A stretch of DNA of 64,000 nucleotides from positions 1,736,001 to 1,800,000 of the forward strand of contig OZ345374.1 in the NCBI GenBank assembly GCA_977006965.1, given 5' to 3'. The position numbers were made by a program, and so were the translations under genes. The notes beneath the pieces were generated by a model. It had not been told where the DNA came from. It did not search any database and saw nothing but the letters and a program-made list of their open reading frames with translations. Positions 53,827 to 64,000 of this stretch are shown one piece after another (within the stretch, counting starts at the first letter, position 1; the number at the start of each line of letters is the position of its first letter). This stretch comes from Phymatolithon calcareum (taxonomy: Eukaryota > Rhodophyta > Florideophyceae > Hapalidiales).

Positions 53827-54230
53827 TTGTGCTATGCCTTTTCTACCTCTCCATTTACTATGATGGTATGCCACCACACCAAAACGGAAAGGCGAAGGCA
53901 CCACTATGTAAGCAAAAACGGAACAGGTGTGCAAATAAAGTTCAATCGGAAGTGCAGGAAGATGGTGCATGTGATTTGGAAAATACCGCACTTTGCGAGA
54001 AGGAAGGGCTTCTTGCAGAATGACATTCTACTGGATCTGCCCGAATTTGAGGCAATGGACAATGAAAATAATGCCACTGTAGCCAGAATAAGGGATTCCA
54101 GCAAGGTGCCCGAGACCTTTGAGCAGGAACTTGATGCCGGCTGTTAGGAGATGTTCTGACTTCTTAGTCGTACTGGATACACACGTCAATAGCTGCTAAA
54201 ATAGAAAATTGTAAACTATGTACCCGCGCA
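53827..54230 (+). pseudogene. Possible LINE C-terminal remnant
   Basis: The open frame 53827-54147 (no ATG at its start) ends in an acidic helical tail (PEFEAMDNENNATVARIRDS). It is followed by GCTGCTAAAATAGAAAATTG, similar to the A-rich end of LINE copy L2 (GCTTCTAAAATAAAAACATA at about 52930). The similarity is confined to the tail, so assignment is weak. Confidence 0.25.
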
Positions 54231-56955
54231 CCCTCCTCATTTGGAGTCAGCGGAGCTCTGTGCCGCATAGCAAAAGTCTACAAATACCAAAATACATAGA
54301 AATCATCATGACCATGTCGGATAACACCGTTTATCGGAGCCAATGCATGACGGACAACAAACACGGTGTCAGCGCAACGTCTGGAATTCGGAGATAACAA
54401 TCTAGATTCGATCTCGAACTCCCGCATTCAGTTTCCAATCGCCTCGCCCCCGCTACTGACTGCCGGAGACAGTGGACGTCTCTCGTCGACTTCGCTGGAC
54501 CGTGTTGCGCCATCGTGGTCGCCCGCCACGCGATGGCTTCCCTGTAGCGCGCCGAAAAACCGTGGTTCGCTAGGCTATTTATTGCGTGGTGCGATGCGAC
54601 ATTTAGTGAGGCCTGGACACACTTCGTCCATCGCCATCGAGAACTGGCACCGATACTGATTGGACGCTCGCTTTTCCGACTGCAATAGCGCGCCCTCTCC
54701 TAATCTGTCTACGATTGGCATTGTGTTCACGTACATTCAGTTTTTACCACGCACCCACCCTGCAATTCAGTTAGGTCTATCTCACGGATGATAACTACCA
54801 CTCTAGCACCGCAGATTGTCATTAGCTGGGATTAGGCTACTAAGTCTGCTGGCTCGATGATGCAGTAGTCTAGTAAGGGCCCGAGGAAAGGGTTCTCTCG
54901 GTCCTGGGGCGCAGTGCAGCTTTTCCGTGAAAGTAAAGCTTTTCTAAAGTTTAGTACGTTGTACACGATGTAGAAGCTCGACCAACAGAGCTTACTACTT
55001 TCTTGGATAGAATGACTTCAGCGTCAGACAACGCACTTTACTTTATAGATGAACTTCGAACAAATCCCAGAAAATAAGTAAGAAGTGAGCACCACGATTG
55101 CCACTAATTGCATAGCGAACTGATTGTCTGTCTTAAAATAAAGGGAAAGGTGCAAGCACTAAACGTATGTGCATTTGATGCGAGATTTGCGTTTTGTCTG
55201 TCTACTCCGATGCATTGGTGACGCACAATGTCTCTTTTCTAAATAACTCCATCTGTCCATCCGATACAGCGATACACTTAACTGAGTCTCAGTCGTGCCT
55301 ATTTGTGCAGGGCTTGATTTGATTATGCTCTTTGCATCAATCTTAGGACCTCCCTGGCGCTGGTGTTTGCAGATGCAGTGTTGAGTCACTGTTGCCCTAT
55401 GCCAGCGCGATACTCTGTATATTCGATGGGATCGGGCAATCCGAGTGGCTATGGCAGGGTATTTCGTTCCGTGAACAACACACATGCTTCCTTGGTATTG
55501 TAAAAATAGCTCCTCGTCTTGCGTATGGTCCCTTGCCATGTAAAAAAGATTTGCTGCAGCCGAAGCGGTTACAGTCCACATATAGCCTCTGCCGCCATCT
55601 GATATTGCACTGAAGTATCTACACACTTCCCCCGCCACGACGTATCTGCTTGACCATGGAGCAGCCGGCTGCAGTACGTCACGCAAAACACCACAACAGT
55701 TTTCTGTTCTCGCCTACACATGCACCAGGCTGACAATGCTTGGCGCAAAGTCTTCCAAAATGTCTGCTGTACCCGTTATGCCGCTGAACGTCCGAGTGGA
55801 ACTCAAGGAATTCGCCGCAAATCGATAAATCAAAACGTACTCCTTCATGGTCAGCATAGTCACAACCTACGTCGATGCTTGTGTCAAAGATGACGTCGAG
55901 AAGACGAGACTCATTCGTAACCTGCATACTAAACTCTGAAGCTCTGGGAATCCAACGACACTTCATATCCGCGTATCTCAAACCCTCATTCATGACCCTG
56001 CGGTCTCATTTTTTGGTCGAGGATTGTTTTCGACCCCGGTATCTTGAGATACATATGGTTCCCAACTAGCGACGAATCAGGTGCGAGTTCCAATCAAAAC
56101 CGGTGAGTCGTGCATTCTCGATACGGAGCAGTACGCAGCTGTCAAGTGTCGCGCCCACTGTTTTGTCGGTGGCTGAACGAATGCGTTTAGCGATTGTTCC
56201 TCTCATGATTGTCCGCTCCGTAACTAGGATCGCGATCATTATGGTGCCCATAGTAGTGCTATCCCTTCACTGAATATGGATAAGCGACATTATATTATCG
56301 CTTTTTCATTGCGATATAAATGGTTCTCAATACATTTCCCCAGACGCAATCCTCATTTACATGCGAACTGGATTGTTTTCTTTGAGGAGCGTGTTACGTG
56401 AAAGAGGTGGCGATAGTCTGGTCCCACACAGGCAGTCGAAAATTGGGATAGATTTCATGTGCACCGCTCCGCGAAGCAACGATCAAAATGATCTGGAGCA
56501 TGGTTGTGTGGTCCGATTGACCGAGTGAGTGCCCGTGCCAAACTTGACCGTGGCGACCCACAAAATAGGAGCAGTGAATTGCGGAGAGTGTGCCATAATT
56601 CGTTGAGAAATAATGTTTAAATTCATAGCACAAGAAGAATCTCCACTCTGCAGGGTATAGTCTTCGAAGTGAAGTGCTTATTAACAGGAGTGCAGGATTT
56701 CAGACACTCAATACTCACTAAAAATCAGAGTGGTACTTGAAATCTGTTCCTCAAACACCAGCGCATCAGTCACGCACGAGGAGCATATAAAACCCAACAT
56801 CGCTCTCTGTTTGCTAGCGCAAAATCACTTCAGCAACCCCCTATCCGTTGTAGTCCGGGATTGATCAAGGAAGTGTCTTAAGGGCATCGCGACCTTTGCA
56901 AAGACACAAAGAGGAATGCTTACATCGTGCGAGGGAATCTAACTTAGTATTCTAA
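54231..56955. other. Tract without a defended gene
   Basis: On the minus strand, frames at 56066-56251, 55679-55993 and 55159-55686 read like protein in places (for example FDTSIDVGCDYADHEGVRFD and GYMWTVTASAAANLFYMARD) and could be exons of one leftward gene. I could not join them with splice sites of good quality, and no motif is recognised, so I do not call a CDS. The plus strand shows nothing. Confidence 0.3.
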
Positions 56956-57449
56956 ATGTCATCGCTTTTCTGTCCGGACAAACAACGCCGCGAGCACTGG
57001 AACACTGTGCTTGGGAAAACCGAGCCAGATGTTCCTATAAACCGACATGGTATCGCTGGGGCGTCGAAATTGACCAAGAAGGTATACAAGTGTAACTTAT
57101 GCAGTACAATTCTGAAGCGCCGCTATGACTACCACAAGCACATGAGTGCTGTGCATATGAAGGAGAAGCCGCATGTTTGCGACTATTGCGGTCGCGCCTT
57201 CGGTCACGTAAGTACAGAGCTCTGTATTGTTGTTATTTTCCCTGCACTTCGCTATGATTCTAAATAACGGTAACGTAATTTCTCGCTGTTGTGATCGTAC
57301 AGAATGGAACTCTGCACAAACACAAGCAGACGATTCATTTCGGCATGAAGCCGTTTATGTGTGACGAATGTGGGAGACGATTCAGTGAAAAGGGCAATCT
57401 GAACAAGCATATCACAAACAAGCATATCACAAACAACGATTGCAAGTAG
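56956..57449 (+). CDS. Small C2H2 zinc-finger protein
   Basis: Two exons, 56956-57207 and 57303-57449, joined by a 95-base GT..AG intron in phase 0, encode 132 residues. Three fingers follow each other: C46/C49/H62/H67 ([13 protein letters not shown]..), C75/C78/H91/H96 ([12 protein letters not shown], then [12 protein letters not shown]) and C104/C107/H120/H125 ([19 protein letters not shown]). The linkers are MKEKPHV and FGMKPFM. The intron splits the second finger between its Cys and His pairs. The last codons lie in an exact 15-base tandem duplication (AAGCATATCACAAAC twice), which repeats KHITN after the final His. It is a likely nucleic-acid-binding nuclear protein of unknown target. 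An upstream exon cannot be excluded. Confidence 0.85.
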
Positions 57450-60400
57450 TGGTACGAAAAGCGTGCATTCTTAGGGAGGTGTGGTATTTCACAGCTTAGC
57501 ATCTCCAATTCAATCTTAGAGGCATCGGAATGTTAAAGGAATTCTGATTATCGTTTCCCCCCTCCACAAGCTTCACTATTAGGCCTCACTTAGAAAGCTA
57601 CAGTGAAAGTACCTGTGCGAGCTGGGCAAGAGGAAGACAATCCTGTACACACTGCATTTACAGTGATAATCTCCATAATTCATGAAGGACCATACTTGGC
57701 AAGGACGTTGACATCTAGAAGCTTCCCCGACTTCCATTATCGCGGTTTCTGAAAAGCTGGACGTTTCTGAGGAAAGATTTTCCCAGACGGTTTAAATTCT
57801 TGGGAAAAGCAACGATTTTTTTGAGGTTGCCAACTTCCAACGTGCTTCCTTGTAGTTCGCAAGAATATTATGTTAGTTATACTTGTCAAATGATGTTTTT
57901 AGCTCAAGAGGTCCGACGTGGCGAGAGAACCGGCTCGCGTAACGTCATAGATCACCAGATGTACGACTTGTTTGCCGACTTGACTCGATGACGACCGGAA
58001 TAGTAGATGTGCCTATGTAACAGCGAATAAGTACAACTTTTGAATCGCGCCAAACTTGCAGGCTGAAATGCACGGCCCTTCGCGCCCAAACCGATCACAC
58101 GCAACACCCATTGCCAGTAGCATGGCACGTAGTTCGAATTCCATCGGGGCAAACTAGTGAGTTGACAGCGTCGCAACGGCCTAATGCTTAAGGCTTGGCG
58201 TCCCTTGTAGATGGCAGACCCACGGATCAATCAGTGCTTGTGATATCGATCCACCAAGGACATGCGAACCAGCTGAGTCGAACTATCCCACCCTCCGAAG
58301 AATCCGTCGTACCCTGCAGTTGGTCGCGCCCCTTGTCTGTCTGAGCACGCAAAAGTGTGTTCTGTCGAAAAGGGACTTAGAAGAGAGCGAATTTAGAACG
58401 AGAATCGTGGGCCAAAAAGCTATGAACTGCGGGTGAGATGAGCACATCGTGGGTCACTGACGAGATATTAGACTAGCGTCTTTGACAACGCAATCCAGGA
58501 CGATTTTCGATGAATCTCGAGAATTTGCCGTATTAGGCTAATATTATTCGCAATCATATCCATTATTCGCCCCTGCGTTGTCCTGCGGTCCAAAAGCACT
58601 CGACAATCTCTAGAATAGGACATAGAGAGTGGAGACAAGCTCTCCCGCCCCACGTACCTTGTCCTCCGCTCACTCTCATAGTAGTCTTCACCAAAGTCGA
58701 CGATGAGATGTTTTGCCGGAATATCAAGTCTATCATTGCAGGCAGAGGCGTATCAAGTCTCGCCCTTCCTGAGTTGAGCGACAATTTCAGGACAAGATAT
58801 GTAGGATGATCCCCCCTTTGTTTCATGAGGTTCCGAAGTCCTTGCGACATGCTTCTCGTCCATCCCCTCGTCAGTTTCGCAGGTCCATTCATCCAGGGTG
58901 CCTTGTACCCTCCTCGAGGTCAGTTGACTTCCTTCTGAGCTCCATTTAACTCTTCGTTGTCGATCACTTGCGATAGCAGGCTCTTCTCAAAGCGTCAACT
59001 CAAAGGGCTCGTTTATTCATCATGGAGAGGGCCAAGTGCCCTTTGCATAGGTATTATTCACAGTAACCGCACATTCGCAACACCATGTTCGTCTTAAAAA
59101 GTTTCATTCACAGATCTATCGCCACAGTGTAGAATACTCTTAGCCTTAACATAGGAGAAATAGACACAAACTCTGGCCTCCATATCAATCACAACTTTGT
59201 ACATCGTTCGAGGCTCACCGCGTCGCGTGTCAGGTGATTTCAGATTTAGCTTGCTCATTCTTCTACGCTTCTTAAAGGTATCTGTCAAAACTTCTTCACT
59301 CTCAGCTCCTCCGCCATTCCTTTGGTGGGATCTTCGTCTGCATTCCATGCGCCTCGCTTTGTCCTCTTCAATTAATGCTAGCACAAATTGTTTCTGTCGC
59401 AACGGCCGGTTGTCAACTGTCAGAGAGCTACACACAACAAATGCTCTGTCATGTCGAGAGTGTCACCCTGTTTATAGCACACACGATAACGTACTTTGTC
59501 GTAACATTCGCTGTGGTCGCACATGCATGCTCGTCCGCGTCGTAACAGGTCAGGAGGACATACGGGGACTTGCTCTGCGGAGCGTGAAACAAGTTTTCTG
59601 CTTCGTCGTTTCGTCATTGAAATAAGTTGAACGCAAGGAGCATTGACCGAAACATGTACCGCCATGGCACAGAAAAGCGCTAGTGACCAATGTTGCAATG
59701 TTATATAATAATTAAATTGCAGTAGGAAGCAAGACTGACGGGTCGCTCTCTGTGAGTGGGAAACGAGGCAAGTCTAGTGGTGAAGTCCTTCGTCGCTGGA
59801 TCACATCATACGGGTGGTCGTACGGTACGCTCTTATTTGATGTGAGGAAGGGCAGTGCGCATTTACGATAGAGCGATCGATATCACATTCGCAGAGAGCG
59901 ATCAGCTGAGTGTTTGCTCATCCAGTTGAAAGTAAGATGGTACACGAGGTTAACGTAGAAGGCATTGGGATACCGAGTCACTGTGGCGTCTCGAAAAATA
60001 AGACCGCTGATGCGCTTGCTTGAAGGCAATTTTTGAATCGAGGTTGTTATCTCATCAAGCGATCCCTCTCACTCTGGAAGCGGTACGATCCATGACCAAA
60101 CCAGCCTAAGAAGCAGACTCGTGACCATCCCGACCCTCCCGGAATAGTAGCACCTCGGTGCTACTCCACCGCGTCATAACGAATTGTTGTCCGTTTGTTG
60201 CGTCCTTTTTTCTTTCTTTTACTGCAGAATATCTGAGCTACACTTTTAGTTACTCAACATCTAGGGGGCCTCTAAGATGTTCCCGGACAGGATTCATCCT
60301 TTCATCATGAAGACAGCGAGGGTGAAGCACTAGACTACGACCCAGTGAACAAGATGTGCCCTTACGCTGTTCTGGTCAGGTTGCTCCTCAGCGGCAATTC

Positions 60401-60589
60401 ATTAGGAGAGATAGAGGCAAAACGGTAGAAGATGTGTGCAGGAAGAAAGCCTTAAGAAATTCAAAATTAAAGCACTCTGTAATCAAGAAAGAAAGAAAAT
60501 TTGTTTTCAGCGTTTGCTTAGAACAATAGTGTTGTGATCAACGATGGCGCAAAACGATGACGCGTGGCTTCGTCGGCCATAATCCATGC
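57450..60589. other. Long gene-free tract
   Basis: Minus-strand frames at 58563-58892, 59094-59435 and 59420-59698 are open but carry no recognised motif; they may be decayed mobile-element coding sequence. A hairpin AGTAGCACC/GGTGCTACT with a 2-base loop lies near 60146-60165. A tRNA-like block at 58164-58240 is listed separately. Confidence 0.4.
58164..58240 (+). repeat. Possible tRNA-derived sequence (A and B box)
   Basis: GGCCTAATGCTTAAGGC at 58178-58194 resembles the D-arm/A-box of eukaryotic tRNA-Arg. GGATCAATC near 58224 sits at the right distance for a B box, but departs from GGTTCGANTCC. The acceptor stem does not close, so it is not a functional tRNA gene. It may be a tRNA pseudogene or the head of a SINE. 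Confidence 0.3.
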
Positions 60590-60656
60590 TTAGTTGATGC
60601 TTCGTTCCCTTTACTGGAGCATGATTGGTTGCTGGAGTAGTCGAACTACAGAGAGT

Positions 60657-61865
60657 TTTTTATTCAAGTTTATTTAAAAGCCCCACAGACTTCCTAAGAT
60701 ATGGGCGAGGCTTCCTCTGATGCTACCTACCTTTGTGCAGCTCACGAAACGCCCACTAGAATCGCGGACGGGAAAACTCAGGATTCAAAGTAATCCAATC
60801 TCAGTCCTCTACAGGATTGCTGGTGCTTGGGCTCGATTGCTTTTTGCCTTGCCTTATACGAATCAATACAGGCCTTCGTCGTTCTCCATGCGTTCTATGA
60901 GTGTCTTGCTAAATAGTAAGAGCTCATCTAGCGCCTTTTCTGCTTCTAGTCGTTTTTTCCTTCTAGGTCGTACCCTGCTAGCGTGCTTTCAAGGATCTCC
61001 ATATGCTCTCTGGCTCTTGTGCCGAATTCTTCGGCCATACTTGTTGTTGACACCTGTGGGAATCTTCCGCAGGCATACTGCAGTGCGAGTTGTCTGTGCT
61101 TCACCTTGGGGAACTTGAGTATTGCTGGCAATTCACTTGTCTTATCGTATGGAATCTTCCTTTTCCGCTTCGATTCTAGGCGGTCTCCTTCCATTGCCAG
61201 AAATTTAGATCGAAGTGTTTGTGAAGACTTACTTGCTTGGATATGCTTTACAGCTTCACCAAACGGCTCTCTGGTTTCCATCGCGACGATAACTTTCCTT
61301 GTGTACTGCAATTCATAGTTGATTCTGCTTCCGGGCACTTCATTTGGATACATACGTTTCTCCTCCTTGTTCCTTCTCAGCATTTTGAAGGCCAAGATTT
61401 CTCGACGATGTAGGGCCGTCTGGATCCGGCACAGGAGACGGAGCCTGTCCGTCCTTCCTCGGGCCAGCGGCCCGAATACTTGATTGAAGAATGTTGCTTC
61501 TCCTTCCTTGACAGCATTTTGTACGTCTTCTGACCAGGGCGTTAAGTGCATTGCGTACTCCTAGCGTTGCTGTACTAGCGCCTTGTATATCTGAATACAC
61601 TTCTGTATACTTAACCCTTTCTTGAACACCCCCAGTGTACGCAATTCGTACACGGCCGTCCTTGCTTTCTTTAGTCGTTGCATCATTAGCGTATCTGTGA
61701 CTCCTCCGGGGCCTAGGGATACTCCATGATATGTGACCTCCGGAACGTGTGCCAAAACCTTGTTCGCGAGCTTGAATGTCTTGCCCAATGTTTCCTCTGA
61801 TTCGAGGCCTTTGCTTTTCCCTTGTTTAGTGTTCTACGTCATCTCTCGCACTTGTGCCCATTGGA
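60657..61865 (-). pseudogene. LINE insertion, copy L3, with 13-base target duplication
   Basis: Reading leftward, the fragment covers the end of the reverse transcriptase domain and the C-terminus: GKTFKLANKVLAHVPEVTYH, KARTAVYELRTLGVFKKGLS, KCIQIYKALVQQR, then EYAMHLTPWSEDV, FFNQVFGPLARGRTDRLRLL and LPAILKFPKVKHRQLALQYA. Two in-frame TAG codons stand where the other copies have Trp (near 61565 and 61830). The 3' untranslated end (GGCTTTTAAATAAACTTG) and a short A tail abut 60657. The exact 13-base duplication AACTACAGAGAGT is at 60644-60656 and, displaced by the TIR element, at 62264-62276. The element is truncated at its 5' side. Confidence 0.85.
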
Positions 61866-61873
61866 TTAACTAC

Positions 61874-62261
61874 CAGGGCTACTAGCAAGTAGATTTTTAT
61901 TGATTGCTAGATACAGTGCAATTCGATTTGCAAGTAGCAGTCCCGGCGATTGTCTGCAAGTTGTATTGCAAGTAGAGGACGTCACGCAGCGCTGTATCCA
62001 CACGTGGACTGAACGCCACGTCAGTACTGTAAACACTTGAATTGGTGCTCTACGTTTGTGACTATGATGGATTCGGCATAATACGTACCGAGATGGTACA
62101 GTATAAATTAGAGAGTGCATGACATGCACTACATTGTGTCCGCTCAACACAGTCAAACATTTTGCAATTCGTATTGCAAGTAGGCGGGTTTTTTGCAGTC
62201 CCACTCCAGTACAAGTAGATTGCAGTATACTGCAAGTCCAGTATACTGGATAGGACCCCTG
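61874..62261. mobile_element. 388-base hAT-like non-autonomous TIR element
   Basis: An exact 8-base duplication TTAACTAC flanks the element (61866-61873 and 62262-62269). The ends are CAGGGCTACTA and the complement of CAGGGGTCCTA, an imperfect inverted repeat of about 20 bases. Both CAGGG ends and the 8-base duplication are hallmarks of hAT transposons. The interior has no credible ORF, but carries several TTGCAAGTAG words and a GTATACTGCAAGTCCAGTATAC stretch. It is inserted exactly at the right-hand edge of the LINE insertion. Confidence 0.8.
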
Positions 62262-62400
62262 TTAACTACAGAGAGTGTACGATAAGTTGTGAATTATCTA
62301 TAAATAGTTATACTAGTGTCGATCGTCAACATGTTTTCAGTGAACAGCAAGTGTACAGAGGACGGCAAGTGAACGTCACTTTGTCACAAGAAACATGTCA

Positions 62401-64000
62401 GTTTTTTAGCTTCATATACAGTAAATATATGTCGTGAGGAGAGTACCGCAGCATTGAAAAGAACAGCGTTACTTCTACCCACCTGTGCACAGTTTTTCGA
62501 AGAAAATTATATGAGCGGGTGCTATCATACGTCTTGAAGTATAGAACATTTCAGCTAGTGTCTATTTTACGAACCCCCTCAATTGAGGGTACTTCCCTCA
62601 ATTGAGGGGCGATTTGAAAGCTCAGAAAAATCTATAAAGCAAAATCGAAACAGATCTCTCATGCCATATTCGTAAAGCCTGGCTCATCTTCTGTGCGAGG
62701 AGTACCCACACTACTACCTTAAATTCGCTTCGTTTGGTGCTAGAAACGAAAATATGTTGGTCACTCAGAAGTTCCAGACCTGCCATTCCAGGAGAAAAAC
62801 ACCGGCCGCGCGCGGTCGGTACATCAGTACGCACCAAGACAGCATCTGTAGGGGGTCTATCAGAGTGCTACAGACTATGCAGAGCCATTTCGAAGTCAAA
62901 AAAGGTGAGTAGTATGGTTCAGAATGTACTCGGGGAAAAATCAATGGTCGCGCGAGCATGTCACATCGCATGAAATGGGTTCTGATTCGTCATCCATTGA
63001 AGAAGACTAAGATTACGACAGTCCACTTTGTCAACGTCAAGGCGGAGAACGCTTTCGTTGACATTACAACCGCTGAAAAGCTTGAACCGAGCCAACACCG
63101 GCAAAAGCGCGGTATAGCCTAGGCCTGCTTACAGTGTTCATCCTTGCCAATCTTCATCGCGAAACGCCTGTTTATCGTCTACAGTCGAGATCACATGCTC
63201 CTCAGAAGGGCATACAAGCTTCGATAAACCTTCAGAAGCTCTAAACGCCCTCTGCAGGGCACTCTCGCCTAAGCCTTACAGGGTCCTTGAGACAAAACAT
63301 CACACCGGGAACTTGATGTCATCACGCCCGACCGCGAGCCGAATACGTGCGCTCATTGGGTCCCAATGTACAAACGGAAGTTCTACGTCCGTTTTAGAGA
63401 CGATTTTACTCTCAGTTGTGGAAAATTCGCACTCTAAACAGAGACTTCTTATCCGAGAATTGTGGTATTGGACTTCATTCGAAGTGCGATTGCGTGGTGA
63501 CGATGTTTCCCCCAGTTTCCCTCGAAAACTTGCTGCTTGGACGCCCGCTAAGCTGAGAAGAAGGGTCGAAAAGAGACTACAGTGACAGAGACTCGTCCTC
63601 ATGGCAAGAGTTGAGTTCGGCGCTGAGAGCGCTTTCTGGAGGTCTACCAGGCCGAAGAAGTATCTCCCCGGCCCTTCTTCTTCCGAAACAGTTATGCCGG
63701 TGGCAGAATACCTCCGGTTGATTTCATGCAGAGTGAAATCAAGTGAATTAGGCGACATATACGCTGCGCAGTACCGCTGGTCACCTCGGTCAAGATTATG
63801 TCGATCCCACGAATAACCACAGAAAGCACACTGTGTCAAAGAGATTTTGAAGGCGAGATGGCCTACGGAATGGTAGTTCTGTGCTGCCTTATGGCCGCGT
63901 ATGCCGGTACAAGGCGCATTGCATGTGTGGATTCATACTTAGTGAGTACTGACTCTGCAGACATTCAACAAGTGCGCCTATAGTTCATAGTGGCCATCTA
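62401..64000. other. Terminal tract without a defended gene
   Basis: A minus-strand frame at 63300-63839 (179 codons from a non-ATG start) overlaps plus-strand frames of similar quality and has no recognised domain. A short inverted structure at 62576-62610 is listed separately. Nothing else is supported. Confidence 0.35.
62576..62610. repeat. Paired CCCTCAATTGAGGG palindromes
   Basis: The 14-base palindrome CCCTCAATTGAGGG occurs twice here, separated by TACTT, so that the pair is itself inverted-symmetric. A third copy stands alone near 32085-32098, next to repeat R1 copy A. It may be a terminal or regulatory word of a repeat family. Confidence 0.7.

Larger units (their letters stand above)
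60590..62400 (-). repeat. Dispersed repeat R1, copy C, interrupted
   Basis: 60590-60656 matches copy B around 36325-36372 (GTT.ATGCT, TTCCCTTTA, AGTAGTC.AACTACA.AGAGT). 62264-62400 continues the same copy (AACTACAGAGAGTGT, GTGTCG.TCGT, CAGTGAAC, GGCAAGTGAACGTxACTTTG). The 1.6 kb between them is inserted LINE plus TIR element, so removing them restores one R1 copy. Confidence 0.7.

Noticed and set aside
55159-56251. A three-exon minus-strand gene
   Set aside because: Segments read like protein, but no set of GT..AG sites joins them in phase convincingly and no domain was recognised. It is left as a note in the tract entry.
63300-63839. A 179-codon minus-strand ORF as a gene
   Set aside because: It has a non-ATG start, no recognised domain and equally open frames on the plus strand.

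Overview
This is eukaryotic nuclear DNA. Several host genes carry short spliceosomal introns of 89-126 bases with GT..AG ends. The conserved proteins are typical of a nucleus: WDR5, DCN1, the mitochondrial complex III hinge protein, SRP14, ESCRT-III CHMP2, an F-box/LRR protein, a SNIP1-type FHA protein, enolase and a SIRT7-class sirtuin. Few introns, small gene islands and wide tracts of decayed retroelements fit a florideophyte red alga such as Chondrus. That placement is an inference and no marker in the window proves it.

Layout. 1-3.7 kb: a WDR5 gene in otherwise empty sequence. 3.7-11.5 kb: a block of three large intronless ORFs, one of them a TNP2/Plavaka-like DDE transposase. 11.5-14.3 kb: no gene, but a perfect 58-base palindrome and a small duplication. 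14.3-16.8 kb: a compact host island of DCN1-like (+), QCR6 (-) and SRP14 (+), whose exons I resolved by hand. 17.3-17.9 kb: the orphan C-terminus of an FAD amine oxidase beside palindromes. 20-21.4 kb: a C2H2 zinc-finger gene. 23.3-32.5 kb: LINE debris, a 381-base TIR element, a possible small secreted protein and an uncharacterised membrane protein. 33-35 kb: a gag-like ORF and CHMP2. 38-46.1 kb: the main gene island, with F-box/LRR, RRM-FHA, enolase and sirtuin. 47.2-53 kb: a LINE split by a young LTR retrotransposon. 57 kb: a small three-finger zinc-finger gene. 60.6-62.4 kb: a TIR element inside a LINE inside an older dispersed repeat. The rest shows no gene I can defend.

How the parts relate. 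The host genes are independent housekeeping genes (chromatin, cullin neddylation, respiration, protein targeting, membrane remodelling, RNA processing, glycolysis), and I see no pathway cluster. The mobile fraction shows the clearest biology. The LTR element (47596-52148) has 344-base LTRs differing at one base, a GCTCC target duplication, a primer-binding site and a polypurine tract, but no pol. In its place is a roughly 795-base, nearly identical inverted duplication of an unrecognised ORF. Perfect or near-perfect palindromes with 0-1 base spacers recur at unrelated places, which suggests a common foldback mechanism in this genome or its assembly.
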